The notes beneath the pieces were generated by a model. That model made no database searches and was not told the origin of the DNA. It saw only the letters and a list, made by a program, of their open reading frames with translations. 64,000 nucleotides of DNA from Bacteroidota bacterium (lineage in GTDB: Bacteria > Bacteroidota > Ignavibacteria > UBA10030 > SZUA-254). The translations under genes were made by a program, and so were the position numbers. Positions 9,401 to 16,428 of this stretch are shown here, in pieces. The stretch is taken from the NCBI GenBank assembly GCA_036522515.1, contig DATDFQ010000019.1, forward strand, positions 1-64,000, in the 5' to 3' direction. Position 1 is the first letter of the stretch; each line of letters opens with the position of its first letter.

Positions 9401-12400
9401 ACCCGGAAACACTGCCCGTCGCTCCAGTGAGAATTGAAATCGTAATCGCACTGTTTGCGCTATCGGTTAAACTGGAACCGGCATCGATTTGAAGATCGGC
9501 CCCGGCCCCGCCGCCAATATTGAGCGTGTGCACCGCCGCAGTCGTGAACACTACGTTCGAATTATTTGTGACCTGAAGCTTTGATATTGTCTGAGGCGAG
9601 GTATAGTCGAGATTCACCACAGCGGCTGAATTGAAGACCAGTATGTCGCTGGTCGCCGGGGATGTTCTGCTGGGCGTCCAGTTTCCAGCCGTGCTCCAGT
9701 TACCGTTTACCGGTCCGCTCCAGGTGAAGGGTGTCCCGGTTGTAGTCTGGTTCCCTGTCGCGCCGGGTGCAAGATAATTTTCGACACTGGCATTAAACTC
9801 ATAGACGGCCACATGGTAGGTCGTACTCGGAGAAAGGCCAGTCACAGTCACAGAGTTTCCCGTCCCGCTAAAAACGACGTAATTGCCAGTTCCGATTTGC
9901 GTCCCACTGCCAAATACCGTGTTCGCCGTGTAGGACGTGCCATCGACCGGGTCGGAATTGACCGCACTGCCGGCCTTCATCAGGACGATTCTGTTTTCGC
10001 CGTCGCCGTTCGTCCAACTCACTGTCACCGAGACATCAGCAACGGACGGGAAATTAACAGCTGACGCTTGGACTGTCGGCTGTGCATCGTAAATCGGGGC
10101 AATGGCGGTACTTGTTCCATTTGTCAAACCACTGCCATTTGATGTCGTCAGCGTGACACTCGCTCCGGGGGCGTTAAATTTGAAGGCCGTGTATGTCACG
10201 ACACCCGAGGAGGCCGAGACCACATTCCCGCTCGTCGAAAGGGCTCCGCTATTGGTGAGCGTTACCGATCCTGAGTAATCGAGGTCTGTATTGTTATTGA
10301 CGTCACGCGCAGTTACAACTGGCTGTTGGGCGAGCACAGTACCCACAGTAGCCGACGTAGAGGGCTGCGTCGTGAAGTCGAGTTTCGTCGCTGTGACTTC
10401 GATGCGGTTGTTGTCCCCTGTAACGGAGCTTGCCGCACCCCCTCCGTTGGCCGCCGCGAATAGAGAACTTCCAGCGCCTGTCGTCACGGAGGAGACCGTG
10501 TATGAATTCTGTTGATTGTCCGTTACCGCAGTCTTGAACGTTACCCTGAGGGTAAGGTCCTTCGTCGAGTTGTCGGCAGCTGTCGATGAGAAGCCGGAAA
10601 AAACAATCGGAGAACCCGAAACGGCTACCTCTGCGAGCTCGGTCGCACCATCATAGAGCGCCGCCCTGTCGAGGAAGGCTACATTTGTGGTGGTGAAACT
10701 GATTGCCGTCAATACCGTTCCCAGCGCATCAGCGTCCGGTGACCCCGACCCGCCGTCCCTGACTGTCACTCCGAATGCGGCCAATGAATTCCCCGCGGTG
10801 ATGTCGCTGATCCCTGTAAAGCCCGAATAGGCGATGTTTGCCGGGTAACTGAAACCGCCCGTCGCAACGACATCGGACAGATTACTAATTGTCGATGCGT
10901 TCGCAGTCGGCGGAGCCGGCGAAGTCTTGTAATTATATGTCGGACCATTAGCACCATCCCATGCGAATGGAATTATTGAAAAATTGTATTGCAGATTCGT
11001 CGATAGCCCAGAGATTGTCGTGGATGTCGTAGCACCCGAGGTAATGACCGCAGCAACAGTGGCATCCCCGATGGCATTACTGACTGCGTAAGCTGTTGCA
11101 TCACTCGGCAGGCCGGTTGGGTCGCTTCCCTGCCGTTGAAGGATCAAGTACCCATCCGCCCCCGTAGCTGCCGTCCATGTGAGACCGATGCTTGTCGTTG
11201 AGGCCGAAGAGGCCGCAAAGGAGCCTGCCGGTGTCGTCGGTTCGACCTTTAGCGTGTAAAACGTTCCGTCCGGTGAGACGCCTGTCCCGGTTGGGTTGGT
11301 GGCAAATCCACGATAATAGATCAACGTTCCGTCCGGCAGACCGCTCACGGGAACGGTGAAAACTCCCGTCGTACCCGCTGTCGAATTCGCGTTTGAGCTC
11401 GGGTTAGGCGACGTTCCCCAGTAGACGCCACGGTCCGTGATGCCAACCCCCCCGTCTGACGTCACGTTCGCACCAAGCGTCGCGGTCGTCGTTCCAATAC
11501 TTGTAGCGGTCGGCGAGGATAGTGTTGGGGTCGACGCAGTCATCTGACTGCCCGTAAGCGATGAAGAGGTAAGATAGTCCGCAGTAGCGCCTGTCCCATT
11601 ATATTCAAAAACGGCATAGTAATATGTTGTTGCAGATGAGAGACCTGTCACCGGCACGCTCGTTCCGCTGCCATTGAAAACGACGAATTCACCGGCTGCA
11701 ATGGTGTTTCCACTCCCGAATGCGGCATCGGCGGTGTAGCCTGTACCATCCGACGGTGTCCCAGTCACCGCGCTTCCTGCTTTCGCAACCACAAGGTGAT
11801 TGGCCCCAGTTCCGGCGCCGCTCGTCCAGCTAACCGTCGTCAAATCTCCGGTTACCCCACTGAATAACATAGAGGTCGATGCCGCGGTTGGTTCACTAAC
11901 ATCCCCCAGGGCAAAATCGCTCATCGTTGTCAATCCAGTCACGGTATAATTCGGGGTCGTGGTCGGATAACTCACGATCGATCCATCCCTCTTCAGAATC
12001 ACGGGTGAGCCGGCAGGGGTAAATCCGGTCGGATCCAGCGTCACGTTATACGTAAACCCACTACCGCCGGTCTGAGAGATCGTCCAGTAACGGGACATGT
12101 AAAGAGACGTACCTGCTGGAAGGGTTCCCGTAAGTGCGGATTCAGTCTGTTCTGCTGTCACTGTGCTTGTGCCTGTCAAGGCTGTATAGTCGAGACTGGC
12201 CGCGCGGAAGTTGCCGCCCTTTCCGATTGGGAACGCCTTCGAGCCGGTACCGGCATACACGCGGGCGAGCTTGCCATCGACATACGATGAAGCCGATCCG
12301 GCTGTCGCCGATCCTGCGGACCCGATCGTGAGGGTGTTAGCCCCTGTTGATATGAGTCCATTCGTCAGCGTCAGTGTCCCTGTGACAGTCGGGTTTCCAG

Positions 12401-15400
12401 TGAGAGTAGCGCCGAAACCGTCGTTCATCTCCAGGTTACCGTAGGATCCCGCACCTGAGAGTGTATGGGCTCCTGCACCACCCGAGAGGAGAATCTTCCC
12501 TGACCCGGTATGTGAAGTGGAATTTGAGACATTTTCATTGGCGGTGAGAGTAAACCCGCCGTCTGCAAGTGTGCCGCTCGTCATTGTGAGCGAACCTCCA
12601 AGGGCCAGAGACCCCTGGAGTGTCGTGCCGTTGGAATTATTGAGTGTGAGGTTATTGAGCGCTGTGACACTGCTCGGAACATTGACTCCCGAGCCTGAAC
12701 CGGAGATGACTATGGATGAGGTGCCACCCGCACTCAGATTCGTGGGCGTTCCACCGATCGCATTTTGAAGCGTCAGAGTGTTGGCACCGACTGTGAATGT
12801 ACCGCTCGTAAGTGTGAGGGTGCCCGTAATCGTTGGACTCCCGGTGATGGTCGCATTCATCGCATCGTTAAGATCCAAATTGCCATATGTTCCCGAACCG
12901 GAGAGGGTATGTGCCCCACCGCCCCCTGAAAGGAGGATTTTTCCCGCACCACTGTGGGTAGTTGCGTTTGCAACATTCCCGTTTACCGTCAGAGTATTTC
13001 CGCCATCCGCCAAACTGCCGGTCGTAAGCGTGAGCGTGCCCGTGACGGTCGGGCTCCCGGTAAGAGTCGCACCATTTGCGTCATTAAGTTCTAAGTTGCC
13101 ATACGTGCCCGACCCGGAGAGCGTATGCGATCCTGAACCTCCGGAAAGCAAGATCTTCCCTGATCCACTATGCGTAGCCCCGTTGGAGATGTTTCCGTTA
13201 ACGGTAAGCGTAAACCCGCCATCTGCCAACGCGCCACTCGTGAGTGTGAGACCTCCGCTCAAGGCAAGGGCCGCCTGGAGTGTCGAACCGTTGGAATTAT
13301 TCAATGTGAGATTGTTCAGGGCCGAAACACTGCTCGGGAGGTTTACTCCGGAACCCGAACCCGAAATAACAATCGAGGATGTGCTGCCCGCGCTAAGGTT
13401 CGTTGGTGTGCCAGCAATTGCGTTTTGAAGGGTAAGCGTATTGGCTCCGACGGTGAACGTGCCCGTCGTGAGCGTGAGCGTGCCGGCGACGGTAGTACTG
13501 CCCGTCAGCGTAGCGTTCTGCACGTCATTAAGCTGCAGATTGCCGTAGGATCCAGACCCAGAAAGCGTATGTAATCCGGAACCGCCAGAGAGCAGGATCT
13601 TTCCCGAACCGCTATGCGTCGTCGCATTGGAGACATTTCCATTGACGGTGAGGGTAAACCCGCCGTCTGCCAGCCCGCCGCTCGTAAGCGTTAGCCCGCC
13701 GCTCAAGGCGAGAGCCGCCTGAAGGGTCGTGCCATTGGAATTATTCAATACTAGATTATTCAGGGCTGAAACGCTACTCGGAATGTTGATTCCGGCACCC
13801 GAGCCCGCAATGGTAATTGAGGAGGTACTTCCTGCGCTCAGATTCGTCGGAGTGCCCGCAATAGCGTTATTGAGCGTCAGAGTATTACCACCGACTGTGT
13901 ACGTACCAGAGGTGAGCGTGAGGGTCCCATTGAGGTTGAGACTGGCTTGCGCTGCCGAGCCGTTCGAATTGTTGAGAGTGAGATTATTTAATGCAGAGAC
14001 ATTACTAGGAACATTTATTCCAGAACCCGAGCCCGCGATTGTAATTGAGGAGGTACTTCCTGCGCTCAAATTTGTCGGTGTACCCGCAATCGCGTTATTG
14101 AGCGTCAGTGTGTTGGCGCCGACTGTGTACGTTCCGGAGGTAAGTGTGAGGGTCCCGTTGACGTTGAGACTGGCTTGCGCTGCCGAGCCGTTCGAATTGT
14201 TGAGTGTGAGATTATTTAGAGCTGAAACACTGCTTGGAACATTTATCCCAGAACCCGAGCCTGCGATGGTAATTGAGGAGGTACTTCCTGCGCTCAAATT
14301 TGTCGGTGTACCCGCAATCGCGTTATTGAGCGTCAGTGTGTTGGCGCCCACTGTGTAGGTTCCGGAGGTAAGCGTGAGGGTCCCGTTGACGTTGAGACTC
14401 CCTTGCTGACTCGTCCCGCTGGAATTGTTGAGAGTAAAATTGTTTAGATCGGTGACTGATGAAGGAATATTAATGCCAGAGGTAGACCCAGAGATCGTAA
14501 CCGACGAACTGCTTCCGGCACTGAAGTTGCTTGTTGTGCCGGAGAGTGGAGTCTGGAGCGTTAGCGTGTTTGCTCCCACTGTAAAAGTCCCACTGGTGAG
14601 AGTAAAGGAAGCACCCGAGATTGTAATTGGAGTTGCGAGACTCACCCCCCCAGACGTGTTATTAATAGTCAAGGCACTTATAAAATTTATCGCCCCCGAA
14701 CCGGATATTGTCTGCGCGACAGCGCCGTTAAACGTGACCGATTGACCAGATGGTATTGTGAGACCAGCTCCATTGTGAGTGAAGTCTCCTCCGATGGACA
14801 ATGCACCCGTCATTGTCGAAGTAAACGTAACCCCCGTATTGATGAAAAAATTTCCCTTGATGGTTAGCGCACTACCACCGCTTGCCGTATATGTTGCTGC
14901 ACCGGCAGTACGTGTGAGTTTAAGGCTTGGGTAGGTGCGTCCGGATCCTGCGATAGCTACACTGCCTGTTCCAGGCGAATCATATTCATAGATACCTCTT
15001 TCGGTCACACCCGGGGCAGTCGAACATACAAAGCTGGTTCCAGAGGAGCTTCGTATTGTATTGTGCGTGAATTTGGCGCCATTTTTGATCACCAAGATAC
15101 CACTGTTAGCACTATCTACGACGACCCCCAAGCCCGCGCCAGCTCCGGATGAGTTGGTAAAAACGGCTCCGCTGTCGAGAGTAACATCATTCGTGCCCGC
15201 AGCTCCATCACCAACGCCCAGACCAGGGCTCGCAGTGTTGCCACTAGGTACTATAAGATTGATCGTAACCCCGGGAGTAGGCGAAACATACAAACGGATG
15301 ATACGTCTAGCCGTCGCATCAGAAGGTAGATTGACAGTGTAAGCCCCGGTGACGGTAGAGTTGTCCAGTTTAACAGTGTCAGAGTAAACTGGTACCCCCG

Positions 15401-15572
15401 AAGGACTCCAATTATTTACATCGCCCCAACTGCTTCCATCTCCCCCCCCAGTTGTCCCAACCCATGTCTTGGTACCGCCGAATAAGGCAGCGCCCATTAT
15501 CGACAGAGAAAACATTGTCGCGACCAAGAATGCGAGGATGCGTAAGGGAAATCGTAATTTTATTTGCTCCAT
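3498..15572 (-). CDS. Giant (4024 aa) repeat adhesin-like protein with T9SS C-terminal sorting domain
   Basis: The start has a strong ribosome site (AGGAGG, 7 bp before ATG) and a signal peptide (RILAFLVATMFSLSIMGAA). Residues about 290-1030 are Ser/Thr/Gly/Asn-rich repeats (LTLTSGTYTVGANTLTL, ITIAGSGSGINVPSSVSALN), probably a beta-helix or beta-solenoid; part is a clear 76-residue tandem repeat. Further along are fibronectin-like modules (AVFEYNGTG, AVYEFNA; about 1220-1930), two more NWSTAGNW/WDSTSTW-type beta-solenoid starts (about 1950 and 2870), and two SdrD/Cna-B-like segments with DADGLFGTAGDE and DNDGNFSTAFDR (about 3350-3560). Then comes the YR(S/T)F module and the sorting domain (NYPNPFNPTTTIQFDL to the end). 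The likely role is a cell-surface or secreted adhesin exported by the Sec pathway and then T9SS. Its ligand is unknown. Confidence 0.88.
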   Translation of the reverse strand: MEQIKLRFPLRILAFLVATMFSLSIMGAALFGGTKTWVGTTGGGDGSSWGDVNNWSPSGVPVYSDTVKLDNSTVTGAYTVNLPSDATARRIIRLYVSPTPGVTINLIVPSGNTASPGLGVGDGAAGTNDVTLDSGAVFTNSSGAGAGLGVVVDSANSGILVIKNGAKFTHNTIRSSSGTSFVCSTAPGVTERGIYEYDSPGTGSVAIAGSGRTYPSLKLTRTAGAATYTASGGSALTIKGNFFINTGVTFTSTMTGALSIGGDFTHNGAGLTIPSGQSVTFNGAVAQTISGSGAINFISALTINNTSGGVSLATPITISGASFTLTSGTFTVGANTLTLQTPLSGTTSNFSAGSSSSVTISGSTSGINIPSSVTDLNNFTLNNSSGTSQQGSLNVNGTLTLTSGTYTVGANTLTLNNAIAGTPTNLSAGSTSSITIAGSGSGINVPSSVSALNNLTLNNSNGSAAQASLNVNGTLTLTSGTYTVGANTLTLNNAIAGTPTNLSAGSTSSITIAGSGSGINVPSNVSALNNLTLNNSNGSAAQASLNLNGTLTLTSGTYTVGGNTLTLNNAIAGTPTNLSAGSTSSITIAGSGAGINIPSSVSALNNLVLNNSNGTTLQAALALSGGLTLTSGGLADGGFTLTVNGNVSNATTHSGSGKILLSGGSGLHTLSGSGSYGNLQLNDVQNATLTGSTTVAGTLTLTTGTFTVGANTLTLQNAIAGTPTNLSAGSTSSIVISGSGSGVNLPSSVSALNNLTLNNSNGSTLQAALALSGGLTLTSGALADGGFTLTVNGNISNGATHSGSGKILLSGGSGSHTLSGSGTYGNLELNDANGATLTGSPTVTGTLTLTTGSLADGGNTLTVNGNVANATTHSGAGKILLSGGGGAHTLSGSGTYGNLDLNDAMNATITGSPTITGTLTLTSGTFTVGANTLTLQNAIGGTPTNLSAGGTSSIVISGSGSGVNVPSSVTALNNLTLNNSNGTTLQGSLALGGSLTMTSGTLADGGFTLTANENVSNSTSHTGSGKILLSGGAGAHTLSGAGSYGNLEMNDGFGATLTGNPTVTGTLTLTNGLISTGANTLTIGSAGSATAGSASSYVDGKLARVYAGTGSKAFPIGKGGNFRAASLDYTALTGTSTVTAEQTESALTGTLPAGTSLYMSRYWTISQTGGSGFTYNVTLDPTGFTPAGSPVILKRDGSIVSYPTTTPNYTVTGLTTMSDFALGDVSEPTAASTSMLFSGVTGDLTTVSWTSGAGTGANHLVVAKAGSAVTGTPSDGTGYTADAAFGSGNTIAAGEFVVFNGSGTSVPVTGLSSATTYYYAVFEYNGTGATADYLTSSSLTGSQMTASTPTLSSPTATSIGTTTATLGANVTSDGGVGITDRGVYWGTSPNPSSNANSTAGTTGVFTVPVSGLPDGTLIYYRGFATNPTGTGVSPDGTFYTLKVEPTTPAGSFAASSASTTSIGLTWTAATGADGYLILQRQGSDPTGLPSDATAYAVSNAIGDATVAAVITSGATTSTTISGLSTNLQYNFSIIPFAWDGANGPTYNYKTSPAPPTANASTISNLSDVVATGGFSYPANIAYSGFTGISDITAGNSLAAFGVTVRDGGSGSPDADALGTVLTAISFTTTNVAFLDRAALYDGATELAEVAVSGSPIVFSGFSSTAADNSTKDLTLRVTFKTAVTDNQQNSYTVSSVTTGAGSSLFAAANGGGAASSVTGDNNRIEVTATKLDFTTQPSTSATVGTVLAQQPVVTARDVNNNTDLDYSGSVTLTNSGALSTSGNVVSASSGVVTYTAFKFNAPGASVTLTTSNGSGLTNGTSTAIAPIYDAQPTVQASAVNFPSVADVSVTVSWTNGDGENRIVLMKAGSAVNSDPVDGTSYTANTVFGSGTQIGTGNYVVFSGTGNSVTVTGLSPSTTYHVAVYEFNASVENYLAPGATGNQTTTGTPFTWSGPVNGNWSTAGNWTPSRTSPATSDILVFNSAAVVNLDYTSPQTISKLQVTNNSNVVFTTAAVHTLNIGGGAGADLQIDAGSSLTDSANSAITISILTGATGSVSGSFITKGISAATGHQLLTADGNSVTFQSGSLCKVDTFCTGNLFGPSGTPNSIVVFAAGSVFEQHSGSNPFASSTPASKVTFQKGSLFRYKQKGGTPSFSGRTYANYEQDVNDNTSSPSGAGTLSIDTLKVTNGLFNIGMTGTFNLNGDIICNDSLTFNGTGSITLSGTSTQTISGSGVLTFAATEKILDSNVTSVKLGRAVTLNNNITLARGTFDPNGNILTGGAAADTIYVLSGATQRIDAATLAGNYATWNKDSLAAGSFIEYSGAGAQTLDNTIPYSGLKLSGGAKTVSGTLNIKGDLVNTSGFSGGTIALNGTGSQAVSGSGSFGNLTVNKSAGTASLGGNITEDGTLTITLGQLVTGANTVTLSSTGSLSEAGGGNVVIGNVQSTTTVTGNLPSADGALVNYTFGNIGLEINPSPGPSLGATTVTRVTGTAQGLGPSIKRYFDITPTNNTGLNATLVFHFDSSASELNGNTLTSSMGLWKSTDLGVTWTNQAGTANAAAKTVTKTGVTSFSRWTASDPSHPMVSSHARNSDIVIGAFPVPATISSLINTKPGEKRLFQFLVRDGGGTADTDVVPTIVKNLSLRKGVTNTVPDWSTYIQGVDLFQNSTHIDTTATITANNISWAGPPLFSVADNHVDSMNVYVYLKNPLPAGADGKVFEFLINQNTDVTTDALSGSIMAAGGSDVVGAPGTAIDVTATKLAFAANIPGVQSGQTFSTVLNADDANNNIDKDYVTNVGLAKATGTGTFTVTTPKTPVAGVATFNDAKIVGSGSHSLIATSGTLTSATSNIFGVGVPSTFKVSNAAPHVSTIDTLAWDSTSTWTVVRGVSATGIPHMRDSVILDHDFRATAYTIRLGPTISDSCRQITIGYPGNTVPIGLWIPPNNNPPGGSANAALWFGDSTTGNYDFVLAGGGTVYDNKTLFSANVKFATLSDSMKIRTGGYWYHNTSAFNTMHRILSRAVDGDYGTIEFDVNSANGTFDISGGGNYYYPNIVLSNTHTAPTYFWFGTGATTIHGNVTVNAGAKDSLMLTGYPFLFHGNYVNNGVTIATTSQFVFDGAGPHTVSGNPMSLGGGLLSLSPGGATFNSDVSITGGTVQTTGTFTYDSSGLPTNITRPVVGTITMGGSTTMNLNPAGAMSEGSNPVQGNVSATRTALQNVNQTFGAIGYSINAAGGAPGSTTVLRKTGAGSTSTGNGHQSIKRYYDVTPTNNSTLNATTVLGYSTTELNGIPETNLLLEKSTNSGATWTGKTGTVNTGSHFITATGVNSFSRWTAAAVDSPLFITHTITVRKYSDADGLFGTAGDETLKKWRLFLYKDSVVSADSIAGGNPNNGVLTVSNLEAGTYIAVEADSTSFGWTRLGKIHNGTRVATSTRFDTLVVSGGVSDSADFINHVGAFTGNSVTVRKFKDNDGNFSTAFDRSAKSWYLEVRDTGGTLIGSINDTVLTISNIADNQYVAREADSTGWIHLGYILNGTPAAGSGNSVMFTLSGGQNGTVDFVNASPSYSQMYRSFQEDSIALDKDNKGKVGKFVKRKTDKADFIALFVDDTATVTGLHVEFGNAILQNYPFFTTPPSTHLSPDGKNKKWDFTFTSPVHHGDSVYIHGFGDKGKIQKVGKYYWENGATIVGTKKKNPLFTRNDPKFPMPNRVNALFEAFAQTGFGANGLLVGRDRSADSAKQYGWILAAKYTDVLKSLKDKTGLHTGFARGFDTFTSNGKPILKRQKSIPPAKQNNRLIADMLALRLNIVSSMLLKTPLGFGELIFSDTSANPYNGLMVKEIAAKADTLMMGRYQGGVHVFVDTSVFRVLDQTIQRINSGFEGAIDTIDFTVKLHMKGTKQLAAVPYLHANGGVVPAMLVPLDKPIVETPQSYKLYQNYPNPFNPTTTIQFDLMDQSVVTLKIYNILGQEVATLLDHATLEDGTQEVEFNASNFASGVYFYRLISESVADPEDGIASQQFTTVKKMLLIK
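12380..13740 (-). repeat. Internal repeats of the giant gene, LADGG/GKILLSGG unit
   Basis: The encoded protein repeats a unit with LADGGFTLTVNGN, SGSGKILLSGGSG and TLSGSGSYGNL four to five times, alternating with the VGANTLTL unit. Copies are similar but not identical at DNA level, so this is an older amplification than the 228-bp block next to it. Confidence 0.7.
13740..14640 (-). repeat. 228-bp tandem repeat block inside the giant gene
   Basis: The same string (plus strand GTAATTGAGGAGGTACTTCC) begins at 13813, 14041 and 14269, with a diverged copy at 14497, an exact period of 228 bp (76 codons). The copies at 14041 and 14269 are nearly identical over their first 90 bases. In-frame repeat units like this can expand or contract by recombination. 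Confidence 0.85.
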
Positions 15573-16245
15573 AAAACCCTCCTACAGGGAAAGTGAGATG
15601 CCCCGCGGTGAAACGGGGTGCGCTTCTGGCGCGGTGGATGATATATTTATTTTCGATGCCAAAGATACTTATCTAGTGTTAAGCGGTTATGATGCCTGCA
15701 TTAATAAATTGATTTCCGGAAGAGGGAGTATTTGCATCCGGTCTCTTCACCGTGTCATCTTTGATGGGATTAGGACTTCAGGATTCTGCGAGGGAGGGAT
15801 CAAGGCGGGAAAGAAAGGGGCAGCCCAAAGTAAAATCGACGCTCCGCCTACCGGCAGAAGACTCACCGGCTTCCGATGATGGAAACCGTTGAGCGCATCT
15901 TCTATGAAGTTAAACCGGTAACAACAATCCACTCAGTGTCCCGATTGGTTTCGTACGATGGTCAGGCAACACGTCAAACTCACCCCGAAGAGGAAACATG
16001 GGTAGCATACCTGTGGAACTTTAAGAAAGATTGCAACTCTTGTAAAGACCCCGAACTATGGGGAGAACGTGTATGCCCCTGATTGAAGCCGAATGTTGCG
16101 GTGACACTGAAATGAAAATCAGTTCTTCGCGGAAACAATTTCACCCAGAGCCAGATGTGCTCGGTCCCTTGGCGAGCAGAGGATCCCGGGGTGGGATCAG
16201 ACGCTACGAGCTCGGTGTAAGTAATCCTTCAGGAAGAACAGATTA

Positions 16246-16274
16246 AAGATAACCAAAGTAATCTAGAGTGTCAA
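16246..16274 (-). promoter_or_regulatory. Sigma70-like promoter driving the giant gene's leader
   Basis: On the minus strand a perfect -35 TTGACA (16269-16274) is followed after exactly 17 bp by TATCTT (16246-16251). It begins 17 bp beyond the terminator of the preceding gene and predicts a start site near 16239. That gives an untranslated leader of about 665 nt for the giant gene. Confidence 0.65.
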
Positions 16275-16290
16275 GCGTTTTTGGAGGAAA

Positions 16291-16326
16291 CCCGCTCCTA
16301 TCCCCAAATAAAGGGATGGGAGCGGG
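16291..16326 (-). terminator. Hairpin terminator after the OB-fold T9SS gene
   Basis: Arms CCCGCTCCTATCCC and GGGATGGGAGCGGG form a 14-bp stem (one G-T pair) with an 8-nt loop, followed on the minus strand by TTTCCTCC. The U-tract is short, so termination may be partial. It lies about 100 bp past the stop at 16429. Confidence 0.6.
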
Positions 16327-16329
16327 ATC

Positions 16330-16420
16330 CTTAACTTCGTTCAGGATGACAATCCTGGGAGATCCTTCGCTGCGCTCAGGATGACAGGCCTGGGAGATCC
16401 TTCGCTACGCTCAGGATGAC
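16330..16420. repeat. Two tandem GATCCTTCG..CTCAGGATGAC repeat copies
   Basis: The units GGGAGATCCTTCGCTGCGC and GGGAGATCCTTCGCTACGC, each ending TCAGGATGAC, are preceded by a partial copy CTTCGTTCAGGATGAC. They belong to the same family as the repeats at 3299 and 24877. Confidence 0.75.
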
Positions 16421-16428
16421 GCTTCGCG

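Larger units (their letters stand above)
15573..16428. other. 856-bp intergenic region: long leader of the giant gene, promoter and terminator
   Basis: From the right it holds two GATCCTTCG repeat copies (16330-16420), a terminator hairpin (16291-16326), a sigma70-like promoter (16246-16274), and then about 665 bp of unannotated sequence leading to the ATG at 15572. No convincing gene is present. A possible 61-codon GTG-started frame (15747-15932, minus) and a 68-codon plus-strand frame (15876-16082) have no clear ribosome site and no recognisable product. Close to the start codon there is a CCCCG/CGGGG hairpin and the AGGAGG site. I found no riboswitch class I could match. Confidence 0.6.

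Noticed and set aside
12380-14640. Regular repeats suggestive of a CRISPR array
   Set aside because: They are in-frame coding repeats with a 228-bp or similar period, without short constant repeats and unique spacers.
15655-15690. TATCTTTG as a Bacteroidota-type -7 (TAnnTTTG) promoter
   Set aside because: There is no matching -33 TTTG, and the other promoters in the window are of the TTGACA/17-bp kind.
15747-15932. 61-codon minus-strand frame in the long leader
   Set aside because: GTG start without a ribosome site, composition not protein-like, and no recognisable family; kept only as a note.
15876-16082. 68-codon plus-strand frame (MMETVERIFYEV...)
   Set aside because: It looks mildly protein-like but has no ribosome site or promoter and runs against every other gene; too weak to call.
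15573-16240. Riboswitch (c-di-GMP, cobalamin, T-box) in the leader
   Set aside because: A short GCCGGTAGGCGG string looked suggestive, but none of the conserved cores of these classes could be matched.
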